Source: UBA4732 sp963823075
Lineage (GTDB): Bacteria; Planctomycetota; Planctomycetia; Gemmatales; Gemmataceae
NCBI GenBank assembly: GCA_963823075.1
Contig: CAWGKE010000001.1
Coordinates: forward strand, 1,922,001 to 1,986,000
Direction of reading: 5' to 3'
DNA: 64,000 nt
Shown: one piece after another, positions 53,815 to 61,617 of the stretch
Position numbering within the stretch: position 1 is the first letter of the stretch
How the letters are laid out: the number at the start of each line of letters is the position of its first letter
Program-made: the position numbers and the translations under genes
The notes under the pieces: model-generated
Told to the model about the DNA's origin: nothing
Database searches by the model: none
The model's input: only the letters and a program-made list of their open reading frames with translations

Positions 53815-54579
53815 ATGCCTGTGCATGACTGGACGCGGGTCGAAGCCGGCCTGTTTCACGCTTTACACGTGACATGGATCGGAGAAATCCATAAAACACT
53901 CAATGGGGGTCTGCTGCCGCCCGGCTATTACGCTCTGCCGGAGCAGCATGCCGGCCGTACTATCCCGGACATCCTAACGCTGCACGCCAGCCCCGCGCCG
54001 CCGACGCCGCTTCCCCCGCTCCCCCCCGCCACGGGCGGCGTCATACTGGCGGAAGCGCCGCCGCGGGTCCGACGCCGGCACGTCATCGAGCAGGCGGCGT
54101 TGGAACGCCGCCGCAGTCTGGCGATTCGTCACATCAGCGGTCATCGCCTCGTCGCCCTGCTGGAGATCGTTTCGCCGGCCAACAAGGACCGCGCCCGCAA
54201 CGTCGAGGACTTCGCCGCCAAGGCCGCGGAAGCCCTGTCCTTCGGCGTCCACGTTCTGCTGGTGGACCTGTTCCCGCCCGGCCCCCACGACCCCTACGGG
54301 ATGCACGGCGCCATTTGCCAGCGCCTGGAGCAGTCCGACGAGCCTTACGACGTGCCGGCCGAGGCGCCGCTGACCGTGGCGTCCTTTGCCGCGGGGCCGC
54401 GAGTCGAAGTGTACCTGGAGCACCTCGGCGTCGGCGCCGCCCTGCCGGAGGCCCCTCTCTTCCTGCGCCCCGATCGCTACGTCAACGCGCCGCTGGAGTC
54501 CACATACCAGATCGCCTATCGCGGAATGCCGGCTTTCTGGCGCGACGTGCTGGAAGGCCGCCCGCCGCAGGGCGCCTGA
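53815..54579 (+). CDS. DUF4058 family protein
   Basis: 254 aa from ATG 53815 (gggagg upstream). Typical DUF4058 start MPVHDWTRVEAGLFHALHVT, then LLPPGYYALPEQHAG and RRSLAIRHISGHRLVALLEI, EIVSPANKDR. The fold is Uma2/nuclease-like and the EIVSPANK segment resembles a PD-(D/E)XK core, but no activity is assigned. DUF4058 genes are abundant in planctomycetes and cyanobacteria. Converges with the next gene. Confidence 0.88.
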   Translation: MPVHDWTRVEAGLFHALHVTWIGEIHKTLNGGLLPPGYYALPEQHAGRTIPDILTLHASPAPPTPLPPLPPATGGVILAEAPPRVRRRHVIEQAALERRRSLAIRHISGHRLVALLEIVSPANKDRARNVEDFAAKAAEALSFGVHVLLVDLFPPGPHDPYGMHGAICQRLEQSDEPYDVPAEAPLTVASFAAGPRVEVYLEHLGVGAALPEAPLFLRPDRYVNAPLESTYQIAYRGMPAFWRDVLEGRPPQGA

Positions 54580-54618
54580 GTCGATGGAAAGGACGGGGCG
54601 GGACCAACCAGCCCGCGC

Positions 54619-55325
54619 CTACCACGGCAACAGGCCGCTGTCTTGCAATTGAATCCATCCGTTGTGCTGGATGTTGCACTGCCGGGCAACGGCGGTCCCG
54701 TTCTGGAAGTCCACTTTGATGAAGTCGGTTCCGTTCTGCCAGGTTTCGCTTTGAAGTCCGAAGATATTCGGGGTCGAAACCGTCGGCTGGCCCAGGATGT
54801 TGTGGACCTGCGCCGGGTTCATTCCCCTTTTGAGCTGGTTGTAGTTGTTTATAGAAACCGGCCCGCTGCCGCCCGCCATGCTCCAGACGACGAGGCCCCC
54901 GACGCCGCAACAGCCCAGCAGCAGCAACAGGCCCACGCCGCCGCTCACCAGCCACACCCACAGCGGGACGCCGCCCTTCTTCGGCCTCCGTCGAAAGCGA
55001 TTTTCTCTCTCCTCTTCATCCTCATCGTCGCGCCGCGCCGGTCGGCCCCGCGGCCGGGATGGCGCCTCCGCCACCTCTTCCAGCTGCGCGTCGGGGACCT
55101 CCTCCACCTCAAGCACTTCCTCTTCCGCCGCCGGCTCCGGCATCGGCGCCTGCGCCTCGGAGAGGATCGGTTCGTGGGCCGGTTCGGGGGCGCCGCCTTC
55201 GGCTCGGCCTCGGCGAGGAAGGAACCCTTGCACTTGGGGCAGCGGATGCGCGTCCCTTCCGCAACCGGCATCTTCGTTTTCAGCGTGCCAAGGCAGATCG
55301 GACACGTCAGGCGGGTCAACGGCAT
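54619..55325 (-). CDS. MJ0042 zinc-ribbon / BamE-like membrane protein, one frameshift
   Basis: ATG 55325 (gaggag upstream) starts a zinc ribbon: LTCPICLGTL and RIRCPKCKGSF. At the G5 run 55186-55190 (C5 on the coding strand) the frame must change by one base to reach EPAHEPILSEAQAP, an acidic/Arg-rich linker, a membrane helix (VSGGVGLLLLLGCCGVGGLV) and a C-terminal SmpA/BamE-like domain (NNYNQLKRGMNPAQVHNILG). Corrected length about 235 aa. Same architecture as the paralog at 55375-56117. One missing C in the run explains the break. Confidence 0.75.
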
Positions 55326-55374
55326 GGCCGCTCCTCGATCTCAGACCGGCGACGAACAGGCGGCCCCCTCATAG

Positions 55375-56117
55375 TCAGAAGCTCGTCTGGAAGGCGGATT
55401 CCGAACCTATTTTGTAGGCCTTATATACGACTTTATCATTGGCCAGGGAGACTTCGATGAAGTTGTCGCCGCTTTTCCAGACCAGCACCTTGACTCCGGC
55501 AACCGACGGCAGCGTTACGCTGGCCGCCTTCGCGAGGTCCTCCGCGTTGGCGTTCGGCTGGCCCATGACAGCCGTCACGTCCTTTTCTGACGATCCCATT
55601 TTGATTTTGTCGTAGTTGTCCTTGGTGATGTTGCCGCCGCCCAGCCACGACCAGGCAAGCCAGCCGACCCCGCCGCAGCCGCCGCAGAGCAGCAGCAGGG
55701 CGACGCCGCCGCCCGTCAGCCACACCCACATCGGGAACCGCTTCAGAATCGGGAACTTCGCGGCCAACCCCGCGCCGGTCGCAGCGGGGCTTCCCGCGTC
55801 GTCCCCGTCGGCGATCTCGACCACGTCGTCCGGCTCGTCGTCGATGATCTCCGTGGCTTCCAGCATGTCCGCTCCCGCCGGCGGCTTCGGAGTCACCGCC
55901 AAAGGTTTCGGGGCGGCCGGCCTGGCGCGGCCGCCGCCGGTCTGGGGGCCGCCGGCCTCGGGGCGACCGCCGCCGGCGAAGGCTTCGGCGGCGCCGCGCC
56001 CGGCACGACGAAAGGCTGGGTGCATTTGGGGCACTTCAGCCGCGTCCCCTCCGGCACCGGCGTCTTCGACTTGAACGTCGTGGTGCAGTGCGGGCAGGTG
56101 ATGGTGCTAACAGGCAT
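55375..56117 (-). CDS. MJ0042 zinc-ribbon / BamE-like membrane protein, paralog with frameshift
   Basis: Starts at ATG 56117 with TITCPHCTTTF and RLKCPKCTQPFVV. The Pro/Ala-rich linker holds a frame change near 55930, after which come EIIDDEPDDVVEIADGDD, a membrane helix (LTGGGVALLLLCGGCGGVGW) and the BamE-like domain (DNYDKIKMGSSEKDVTAVMG). Corrected length about 247 aa. The tandem with 54619-55325 is 49 bp apart. BamE-like domains bind envelope partners; the partner here is unknown. Confidence 0.75.
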
Positions 56118-56174
56118 GGGAACTCGCTTTCATCGTTGAATAACAAGACGGCCTGTCCGGTCGCTCGGCGCCGG

Positions 56175-59100
56175 CTACTTTCCGTTCTTTTCCACGTCCG
56201 CGACGACGGCCCGGAAATCGTCCCGGCCGCGCAGCGGGTCGAACTCGTGGTCCTTGCTGAGCCGGTCCCGGTCGTGAAAACCCTTGGCCGCGGCCCGGCG
56301 CAGCGCCTCCACCGCCAGCCCGGCGCAGGCGCTCCCGGCCGGTCTGCTCCTCCGGCGACGGCGCCGCCTTGTCCCGGCCGTACAGCGGCATCGCCGCCGC
56401 GTACTCCAGGGCGCCGCGGTACAGTTCGTCGCCGTCGTCGAACGTCTTCAGCCGCTCCGCCGTCACGGCCAGCGCGGCGTCGGGCTGGCCGGCGCCCCGT
56501 TCCACCAGCGACAGGTTGAGGTAGTCGGCGTTCAGCAGCCAGCGCAGCTCGCCCGCCCCCTGCGGCGACCGCTCCAGGCCCTCCCGCATCGACGCGATCC
56601 CGGCCCGCAGCACATCGCGGGCCTCGTCCAGCCGGTTCCCCTTAAACAGAGCCAGGCCCAGGTCGCACGTGGTCCGGCCCAGGTCGCATCGGAGATCGTA
56701 GTTGTTCGGATCGTCGGCCGCCAGCTTCTGCTGGAGCGGCCAGGCCTGCGCCATCGCTTTGGCTTCTTCCGCCCAGTGACCCATCTCTCCGTGGTCGGCG
56801 CCGATGTTGTACCACTCGGCCGCCAGGTGCTTGCGGATCGAGGCCGAATTGGGATCCTGTTGGGAGAGGCGAGCGAGGATGTCGCGGGCCTGCTCGTGGG
56901 CGGCCAGCGCCTTCGGCCGGTCGCCCTTGCGGGCGTAGGCAATGCCGACGTTGGACAGGCTCAGGGCCAGGTCCACCTGATAGCGGCCGACGCTCGGGTT
57001 GTCGTCGGCCGCCTTCTGGCGCACCTTCTGCGCCTCGATCAGGAAGGAAAGCGATTTGTCGTAGTCGCCGTGATCGCGGTAGACGATGCCCAGCGCGTTG
57101 AGGCCGGCGGCGTAGTTCGCCTGCCGCACCGCCTCCTTCGGGAACGCCTGCGCCAGTCGGCCGTACAGGTCGCACGATCGGTTGTGGCAGCGCAGGGAGT
57201 CCTCGAACCGGCCCGGCAAGCGCGTATAGAGAGCGCCGAGGTTGGAATAGGTCGTGGCCAGGTCGTTGGTGAAGGCGATGCGATGCTCGTCGCGGTGGAA
57301 CAGCTCCTCCTGGATGCCGACGGCCTGGTTGAGGCAGTCGAGCGCCTCGCGGAATTGGCCGCTGTTAAGGTAGCTGGACCCGAGATTGTCCAGCGCGCCG
57401 CCCAGGCCGTTGAGGAGGCGCTCGTCGTCCGGGTGGAAGCAGAGGAACTCCTCGTACAGCCGCCGCGCTTCCTGAAAGTCGGCCCGCTTCGATTCGACGT
57501 CCGGTTCATGCACGCCGGCGTTGTTGATGCAGTTGACGGTGCAGCGCTGCAAGTCCACGTCTCGCGGGTCGGCCTCGTGCAGCTCCTGGTAGAGGTCGCG
57601 GGCGCGGCGGTAAGCGTCGAGGGCGCCGTCGTTCGTCCCTATTTCGGAGATGATTTGGGCGGCGTCGAACTGGGCGTCGGCCTGTTCCCGGCGCAGCTTG
57701 GGGTCGTCGCCGCGCTGGCGGACGAAATCCTGCTCGAATTCCAGCGCGGTCTGGAGCATCTGCCGCCGCACCAGCTGCGTCCCCGAGATCGCCTTCAGAT
57801 CCTCGGCCTGCTTCCGCATTTGCAGGATCGCATCGTGCGCCCGCTGGAAGTTCGCGTCGGCGGCCTTCCGCCGCGCCTCGGCGTCGAGGGCGTTCTGGTC
57901 GGCCCTCCGCGTCTCGCCCTCGGCTCGCGCCTTTTCGCCCTCCGCTTTCTCCCTGGCCGTCCGCGCGTCGGCCAGCGCCGCGGCGAGCTGCCTTCCGTTG
58001 GCCTCGGCGCAGCCACAGGGCGCCGACGAAGGCGCAGCCGGTCGCCAGCGTCAGCACCAGCGCCAGCGCCAGCGCGGACACGACGGGATGACGCCGCACC
58101 GAGCGCGCCAGCCGCTCGACGCGGCCGGCCCGGCGGGCCGCGATCGGCTCGCCGGCCAGGAAGCGGCGCAGGTCGTCGGCCAGGGCGTCGGCCCCGCCAT
58201 AACGACGGCCCGGCTCCCGGTCGAGACATTTGAGACAAATCGTCTCCAGATCGCGATCGACGGCGGAGTTGAGCGCCCGCGGCCGCTGGACTTCCGCTTC
58301 CATCACCAGCCGCAGCGTCTCGACCGGCGTAAGCCCGCGGAACGGCGGCCGGCCGGTCAGCAGCTCGTACAGCACGGCGCCGAGGCCGTACACGTCGGCC
58401 GCGGTGGTGACCGCCCCGCGCTGGCCGGACGCCTGTTCGGGGGCCATGTAGGCGGGCGTGCCGACGACGGCGCCGGTGTGCGTCTCTGGAGTGGCGAGTG
58501 GCGAGTGGCGAGTGGCGAGGAAAGGCAACGCCCCCCCGCTTTCCTCGCCTTGCGCCTGTCTTTCCTCGCCACTCGCCACTCGCCACCCGCCACTCAGCTG
58601 CTTCGCCAAACCGAAGTCGGTGACATACGGCTGTCCGCGGTCGTCCAGCAGAATGTTGGCCGGCTTGAGGTCGCGGTGCAGCACGCCGCGCTGGTGGGCG
58701 TAGTGGACGGCGTCGGCCACGGACGCCAGCAGCCGGGCGGCGTCGCGCGGACGGATCGGCCGGGCCGCCTGGGCCAGGCTGCCGCCGGGCAGCAGCTTCA
58801 TGCTCAGATACGGGTGGCCGTCGTGGTCGCCGACGTCGTAGATGGGGACGATGTTGGGGTGGTCCAGGTGGGCGGCGGCCTCGGCCTCGGCGCGGAACCG
58901 CTGCAGGTCGTCGGGCGACGCCAGCGGCCCGGCCAGCAGCATCTTCAGCGCGACGGTGCGGTTGAGGCTTTTTTGCCACGCCTTGAAGACGACGCCCATG
59001 CCGCCGCGAGCGATCTCCTCCAACACCTCGTAATCGCCGAAGTCGCGGAAGCGCGGCGCGGCGACGCCCCACCCTCCCCCACCCGCGGGGGGAGGGAAGA

Positions 59101-59302
59101 GAGGGGGGACGACGGCCCGGAGCGGCGCCGCCATGCGATGAACACGATCCTGATTGGTGAAGAATTCGGCCAGCTCGTCGGCCAGGTCGGGGTGGGAATC
59201 GAGGAGGGCTTGACGGGGCGGGGCCGAGCCTTCCGCGGCCGCCTTGAGGTAGTCGGCGAGGACCGCGTCGAGCCGATCTTCGCGTTCGACGTCGGGGGGC
59301 AT
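56175..59302 (-). CDS. Ser/Thr protein kinase with TPR region; repeat inserted in activation loop; two frameshifts
   Basis: ATG 59302 is 5 bp after the sigma-factor stop. Kinase domain: IARGGMGVVFKAW (P-loop), VALKML (Lys), HRDLKPANILLD, DFGLAKQL, then about 36 residues from a heptamer repeat (58489-58595), then TGAVVGTPAYMAPEQ. A membrane helix (VVSALALALVLTLATGCAFV) follows. A frame change near 58010 leads to about 570 residues of TPR (RRLYEEFLCFHPDDERLLNG; GIVYRDHGDYDKSLSFLIEA). A second near 56330 reaches FHDRDRLSKDHEFDPLRGRD and TAG at 56175. Corrected length about 1040 aa. Likely a membrane sensor kinase linked to the sigma factor. Confidence 0.82.
58489..58595. repeat. Heptamer (gtggcga) inverted-repeat element, copy 2, inside kinase gene
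   Basis: Left arm 58489-58520 (tandem gtggcga units) and right arm 58564-58595 (complement) around an A/C-rich spacer. It is in frame in the kinase gene, between DFG and APE motifs. Related to 10319-10442. Confidence 0.9.
59066..59110. repeat. G/C-rich hyphenated palindrome inside kinase gene
   Basis: ccccaccctcccccacccgc followed by ggggggagggaagagagggggg; encodes VVPPLFPPPAGGGGWGVAAP in the kinase N-terminal linker. Opposite orientation to the copy in mtnC (11948-11996). Confidence 0.6.
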
Positions 59303-59307
59303 GGGGT

Positions 59308-59865
59308 TCAGCCGTCCTCTTGCAGCAGGGTCCGCAGCTTCTTCAGGCCGCGGCGCAGCAGGCCGGCGACGGCCGCCTCGGTGCGTCCGAGGGTGGCGCC
59401 GATGTCGGCCACGGCGACGCCGCGCAGGTGGTGCATCTCGACGACGACGCGCTGGTCTTCCGGCAGCTGGGCCAGGGCGCGGGCCAGGCGGAGCAGGTCT
59501 TCTTGGCGGCCGACCCGCTCGCTGGGCGACGACTGATCGGCGGCCAGCCACGCCTCGATGCGGGCCGACGAGGCGTCCACGGCCTGTTCCAGCGACGCCT
59601 GCACGTCCAACTCGCGCTGGTACTTGCGAGCGGCGTCGATCAGCGTGTTGGCCAGGATGCGGCGCAGCCAGCCGGCTTGTTCGGCCTCGGTATGGCCGCG
59701 GAACTGGCCGCGGTTCTGGTGGGCCTTGACCAGCGTTTGCTGCACCACGTCCGACGGGTCGAGCTTGCCGCGCAGCCGCGGGTCGAGCTGGAGCCGCGCC
59801 AGGAGGTGGAGGTAGTCGCGGTAGTCCTCCACCGGACGATTCAGGCTGCCGGCCGGCGGCTGCAT
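59308..59865 (-). CDS. ECF sigma factor
   Basis: 185 aa. Region 2 (LDPSDVVQQTLVKAHQNRGQ, GWLRRILANTLIDAARKY) and region 4 (LPEDQRVVVEMHHLRGVAVA, IGATLGRTEAAVAGLLRRGL) are complete, with no extra domain. The LDPSDVVQ start is typical of planctomycete ECF groups. Its stop is 5 bp before the kinase start, so both form an operon. The kinase may control it by phosphorylation; inference from gene order. Confidence 0.9.
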   Translation of the reverse strand: MQPPAGSLNRPVEDYRDYLHLLARLQLDPRLRGKLDPSDVVQQTLVKAHQNRGQFRGHTEAEQAGWLRRILANTLIDAARKYQRELDVQASLEQAVDASSARIEAWLAADQSSPSERVGRQEDLLRLARALAQLPEDQRVVVEMHHLRGVAVADIGATLGRTEAAVAGLLRRGLKKLRTLLQEDG

Positions 59866-60047
59866 AACGGCCTCACGGAGGAAGAGACGGGGACGGAGCG
59901 CGAACCGACCGCGCGGGCGGCGGGAATTTCGCGCGGCGAATCTCGGCGCGGCTTCGCAAACGCCCGGACTTTCATTGTCCGGGATGGCGCGGAGTTGGTC
60001 AATCGGCGGGAGGGAAAAGATATCGGCGGATGGGGCGGCCGGGACCG
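59866..60047. other. Upstream region of the sigma/kinase operon, with repeat arm
   Basis: About 180 bp. The part 59973-60030 recurs at 60806-60863. It should contain the operon promoter; none could be placed. Confidence 0.5.
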
Positions 60048-60434
60048 CTACTTGAATTGCTCCAGGTGAACGAAGTTGCCGATCATTTCCTCCCTCGTGA
60101 AATGGTTGAGCAGGCGCAGCATCCGCTGGAGCAGGAGGCCGTAGTCCCGGCTGCCGAGTTGCTGGGACACGATGACGCCCGCATGGGGGCGCCCGGCCGC
60201 TTGCCGCGCCTCGTGGAGGGGAGCGAAATCGCGGATGTTGAAGGTGAGAATGGCCCGGTTTTCGGCCGTGGCGAAGGCGAGTTGTTCCTCGTCGGGGGCC
60301 GTGTCTTTGCCGACTTCTTCGGTCCTCACGACGTCGTAACCCCGACCGCGCAGATCGACGGCCAGCCGGCCCATGATATGGCGGTCGAGGTAGAGCCGAA
60401 CGAAGAGCGCCTCAAGGCCGGGCGAATCGGGCAT
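60048..60434 (-). CDS. DUF5615 PIN-like toxin
   Basis: 128 aa. PIN-like acidic residues in VRLYLDRHIMGRLAVDLR and LTFNIRDFAPLHEA, and a conserved basic/Gln segment VIVSQQLGSRDYG. Putative VapC-like ribonuclease. Overlaps the upstream DUF433 gene by 23 bp, so translation is coupled. A different lineage from the pair at 9226-9901. Confidence 0.8.
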   Translation of the reverse strand: MPDSPGLEALFVRLYLDRHIMGRLAVDLRGRGYDVVRTEEVGKDTAPDEEQLAFATAENRAILTFNIRDFAPLHEARQAAGRPHAGVIVSQQLGSRDYGLLLQRMLRLLNHFTREEMIGNFVHLEQFK

Positions 60435-60684
60435 GGGCTTGTTCTTCTTGGGCGATGAGCGCGAGGATTTCGTCGCGATGATCGAAGAAGTAGCTAAGCG
60501 CGTGGAAGACCTGAGCCTCGGTGATGCCCAGCGCCTCGGCGATATCGAGAATCGTTTCGCCGCGCTGATGCAGCGTGACCACGTGGCGAACGGTCACGCG
60601 CAGCCCGTCGATCACCGGCTCGCCGCCGCAGACGCCTTCCAGCCGGACGATGTGGGGGTGCTCGGTCTTCACGGCTTCGGCCAT
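60412..60684 (-). CDS. DUF433 antitoxin-like protein
   Basis: 90 aa: GGEPVIDGLRVTVRHVV, LHQRGETILDIAEALGITEA, QVFHALSYFFDHRDEILALI. This is the standard DUF433 winged-helix layout, complete. Expected to bind and neutralise the DUF5615 protein and to autoregulate the pair; both roles are known from VapBC-like systems and inferred here. A tccttatcg-type purine-rich site (aaggagga in the coding sense at about 60690-60700) precedes it. Confidence 0.85.
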   Translation of the reverse strand: MAEAVKTEHPHIVRLEGVCGGEPVIDGLRVTVRHVVTLHQRGETILDIAEALGITEAQVFHALSYFFDHRDEILALIAQEEQAHARFARP

Positions 60685-60744
60685 GCGGATTCCTCCGATA
60701 AGGAGAGCCTCGATCCCTGGCCAGTGTAACAGGGGACCGGGGGC

Positions 60745-60863
60745 CGGGCCAGACAGACACGCTCGGCCTCGGTGCGGTCGCGGAACTGGCCGCGGTTCTG
60801 GTGGGCATTGTCCTGCATGGCGCGGAGTTGGTCAATCGGCGGGAGGGAAAAGAAACCGGCGGA
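60745..60863 (-). pseudogene. Fragment of an ECF sigma-factor gene and its leader
   Basis: In the minus sense this reads MQDNAHQNRGQFRDRTEAER, matching KAHQNRGQFRGHTEAEQ in the sigma factor at 59308. It then joins directly to its upstream region: 60806-60863 matches 59973-60030 with few differences. The remainder of the gene is missing. It forms the right-hand arm of a repeat around the DUF433/DUF5615 pair. Confidence 0.7.
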
Positions 60864-60981
60864 CGGGGCGGGCGCCGGTTCTTGCACTTGTCCCCTCCGC
60901 GGGGTACAAGAGAGACCGCCGGGCGCGGAAAAATCGGGGAATGACCTGTAACCTTTTCCTCGGGACGGGGGAATTAGCCTT

Positions 60982-61617
60982 ATGGCCCCGACGAAGCGGC
61001 ACGATCCTGACACCGACGAGCTGCTCGACGGCGCCGCGGCCGGCGACGACGACGCCCGCCAGCGCCTGCTGCAGCGGCACCGCGACCGCCTGGTACGGAT
61101 GGTCGCCGTTCGCCTCGACCGTCGCCTGGCCGGGCGGCTGGACCCTTCCGACGTGGTGCAGGAGGCGCTGGCCGACGCCGACCGCAAGCTGGCCGCCTAT
61201 CTGCGCGAACGGCCGCTGCCCTTCTACCCCTGGCTCCGCCAGCTGACCTGGAAACGCCTGCTGAAACTGGTCCGGCGACACCTGCATTCCCAGAAGCGCA
61301 GCGTCTGCCGTGAGGAGCCGGGGGCCTTGCCCGACGACTCGATTCAGGAACTGGCCGCGCGGCTTGCCGTCTCCCAGTCGGGGCCGGCCGAGCAGCTGCT
61401 GCGCCAGGAATTGCGGGAGCGCGTCCGGGCCGCCCTGCTGCGGCTGCCCGAGCGCGACCGCGAGGTGCTGGTGCTGCGCTACCTGGAGCAGCTGTCGATT
61501 CGGGACGTGGCGGCGGTGCTGGGCGTGACGGAGGGGGCGGCCAAGGTCCGCCACCTTCGCGCCCTGGAGCGGCTTCGTGGTCTGCTGGAGGACGACCTCG
61601 AGGAGGACCAGCCATGA
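60982..61617 (+). CDS. ECF sigma factor
   Basis: 211 aa. Region 2: LDPSDVVQEALADADRKLAA, PWLRQLTWKRLLKLVRRHL; region 4: LPERDREVLVLRYLEQLSIR, VAAVLGVTEGAAKVRHLRAL. The acidic C-terminus (LEDDLEEDQP) is usual. The ATG at 60982 lacks a strong ribosome site. Its stop overlaps the next kinase start (ATGA). Divergent from the sigma/kinase operon at 56175-59865. Confidence 0.92.
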   Translation: MAPTKRHDPDTDELLDGAAAGDDDARQRLLQRHRDRLVRMVAVRLDRRLAGRLDPSDVVQEALADADRKLAAYLRERPLPFYPWLRQLTWKRLLKLVRRHLHSQKRSVCREEPGALPDDSIQELAARLAVSQSGPAEQLLRQELRERVRAALLRLPERDREVLVLRYLEQLSIRDVAAVLGVTEGAAKVRHLRALERLRGLLEDDLEEDQP

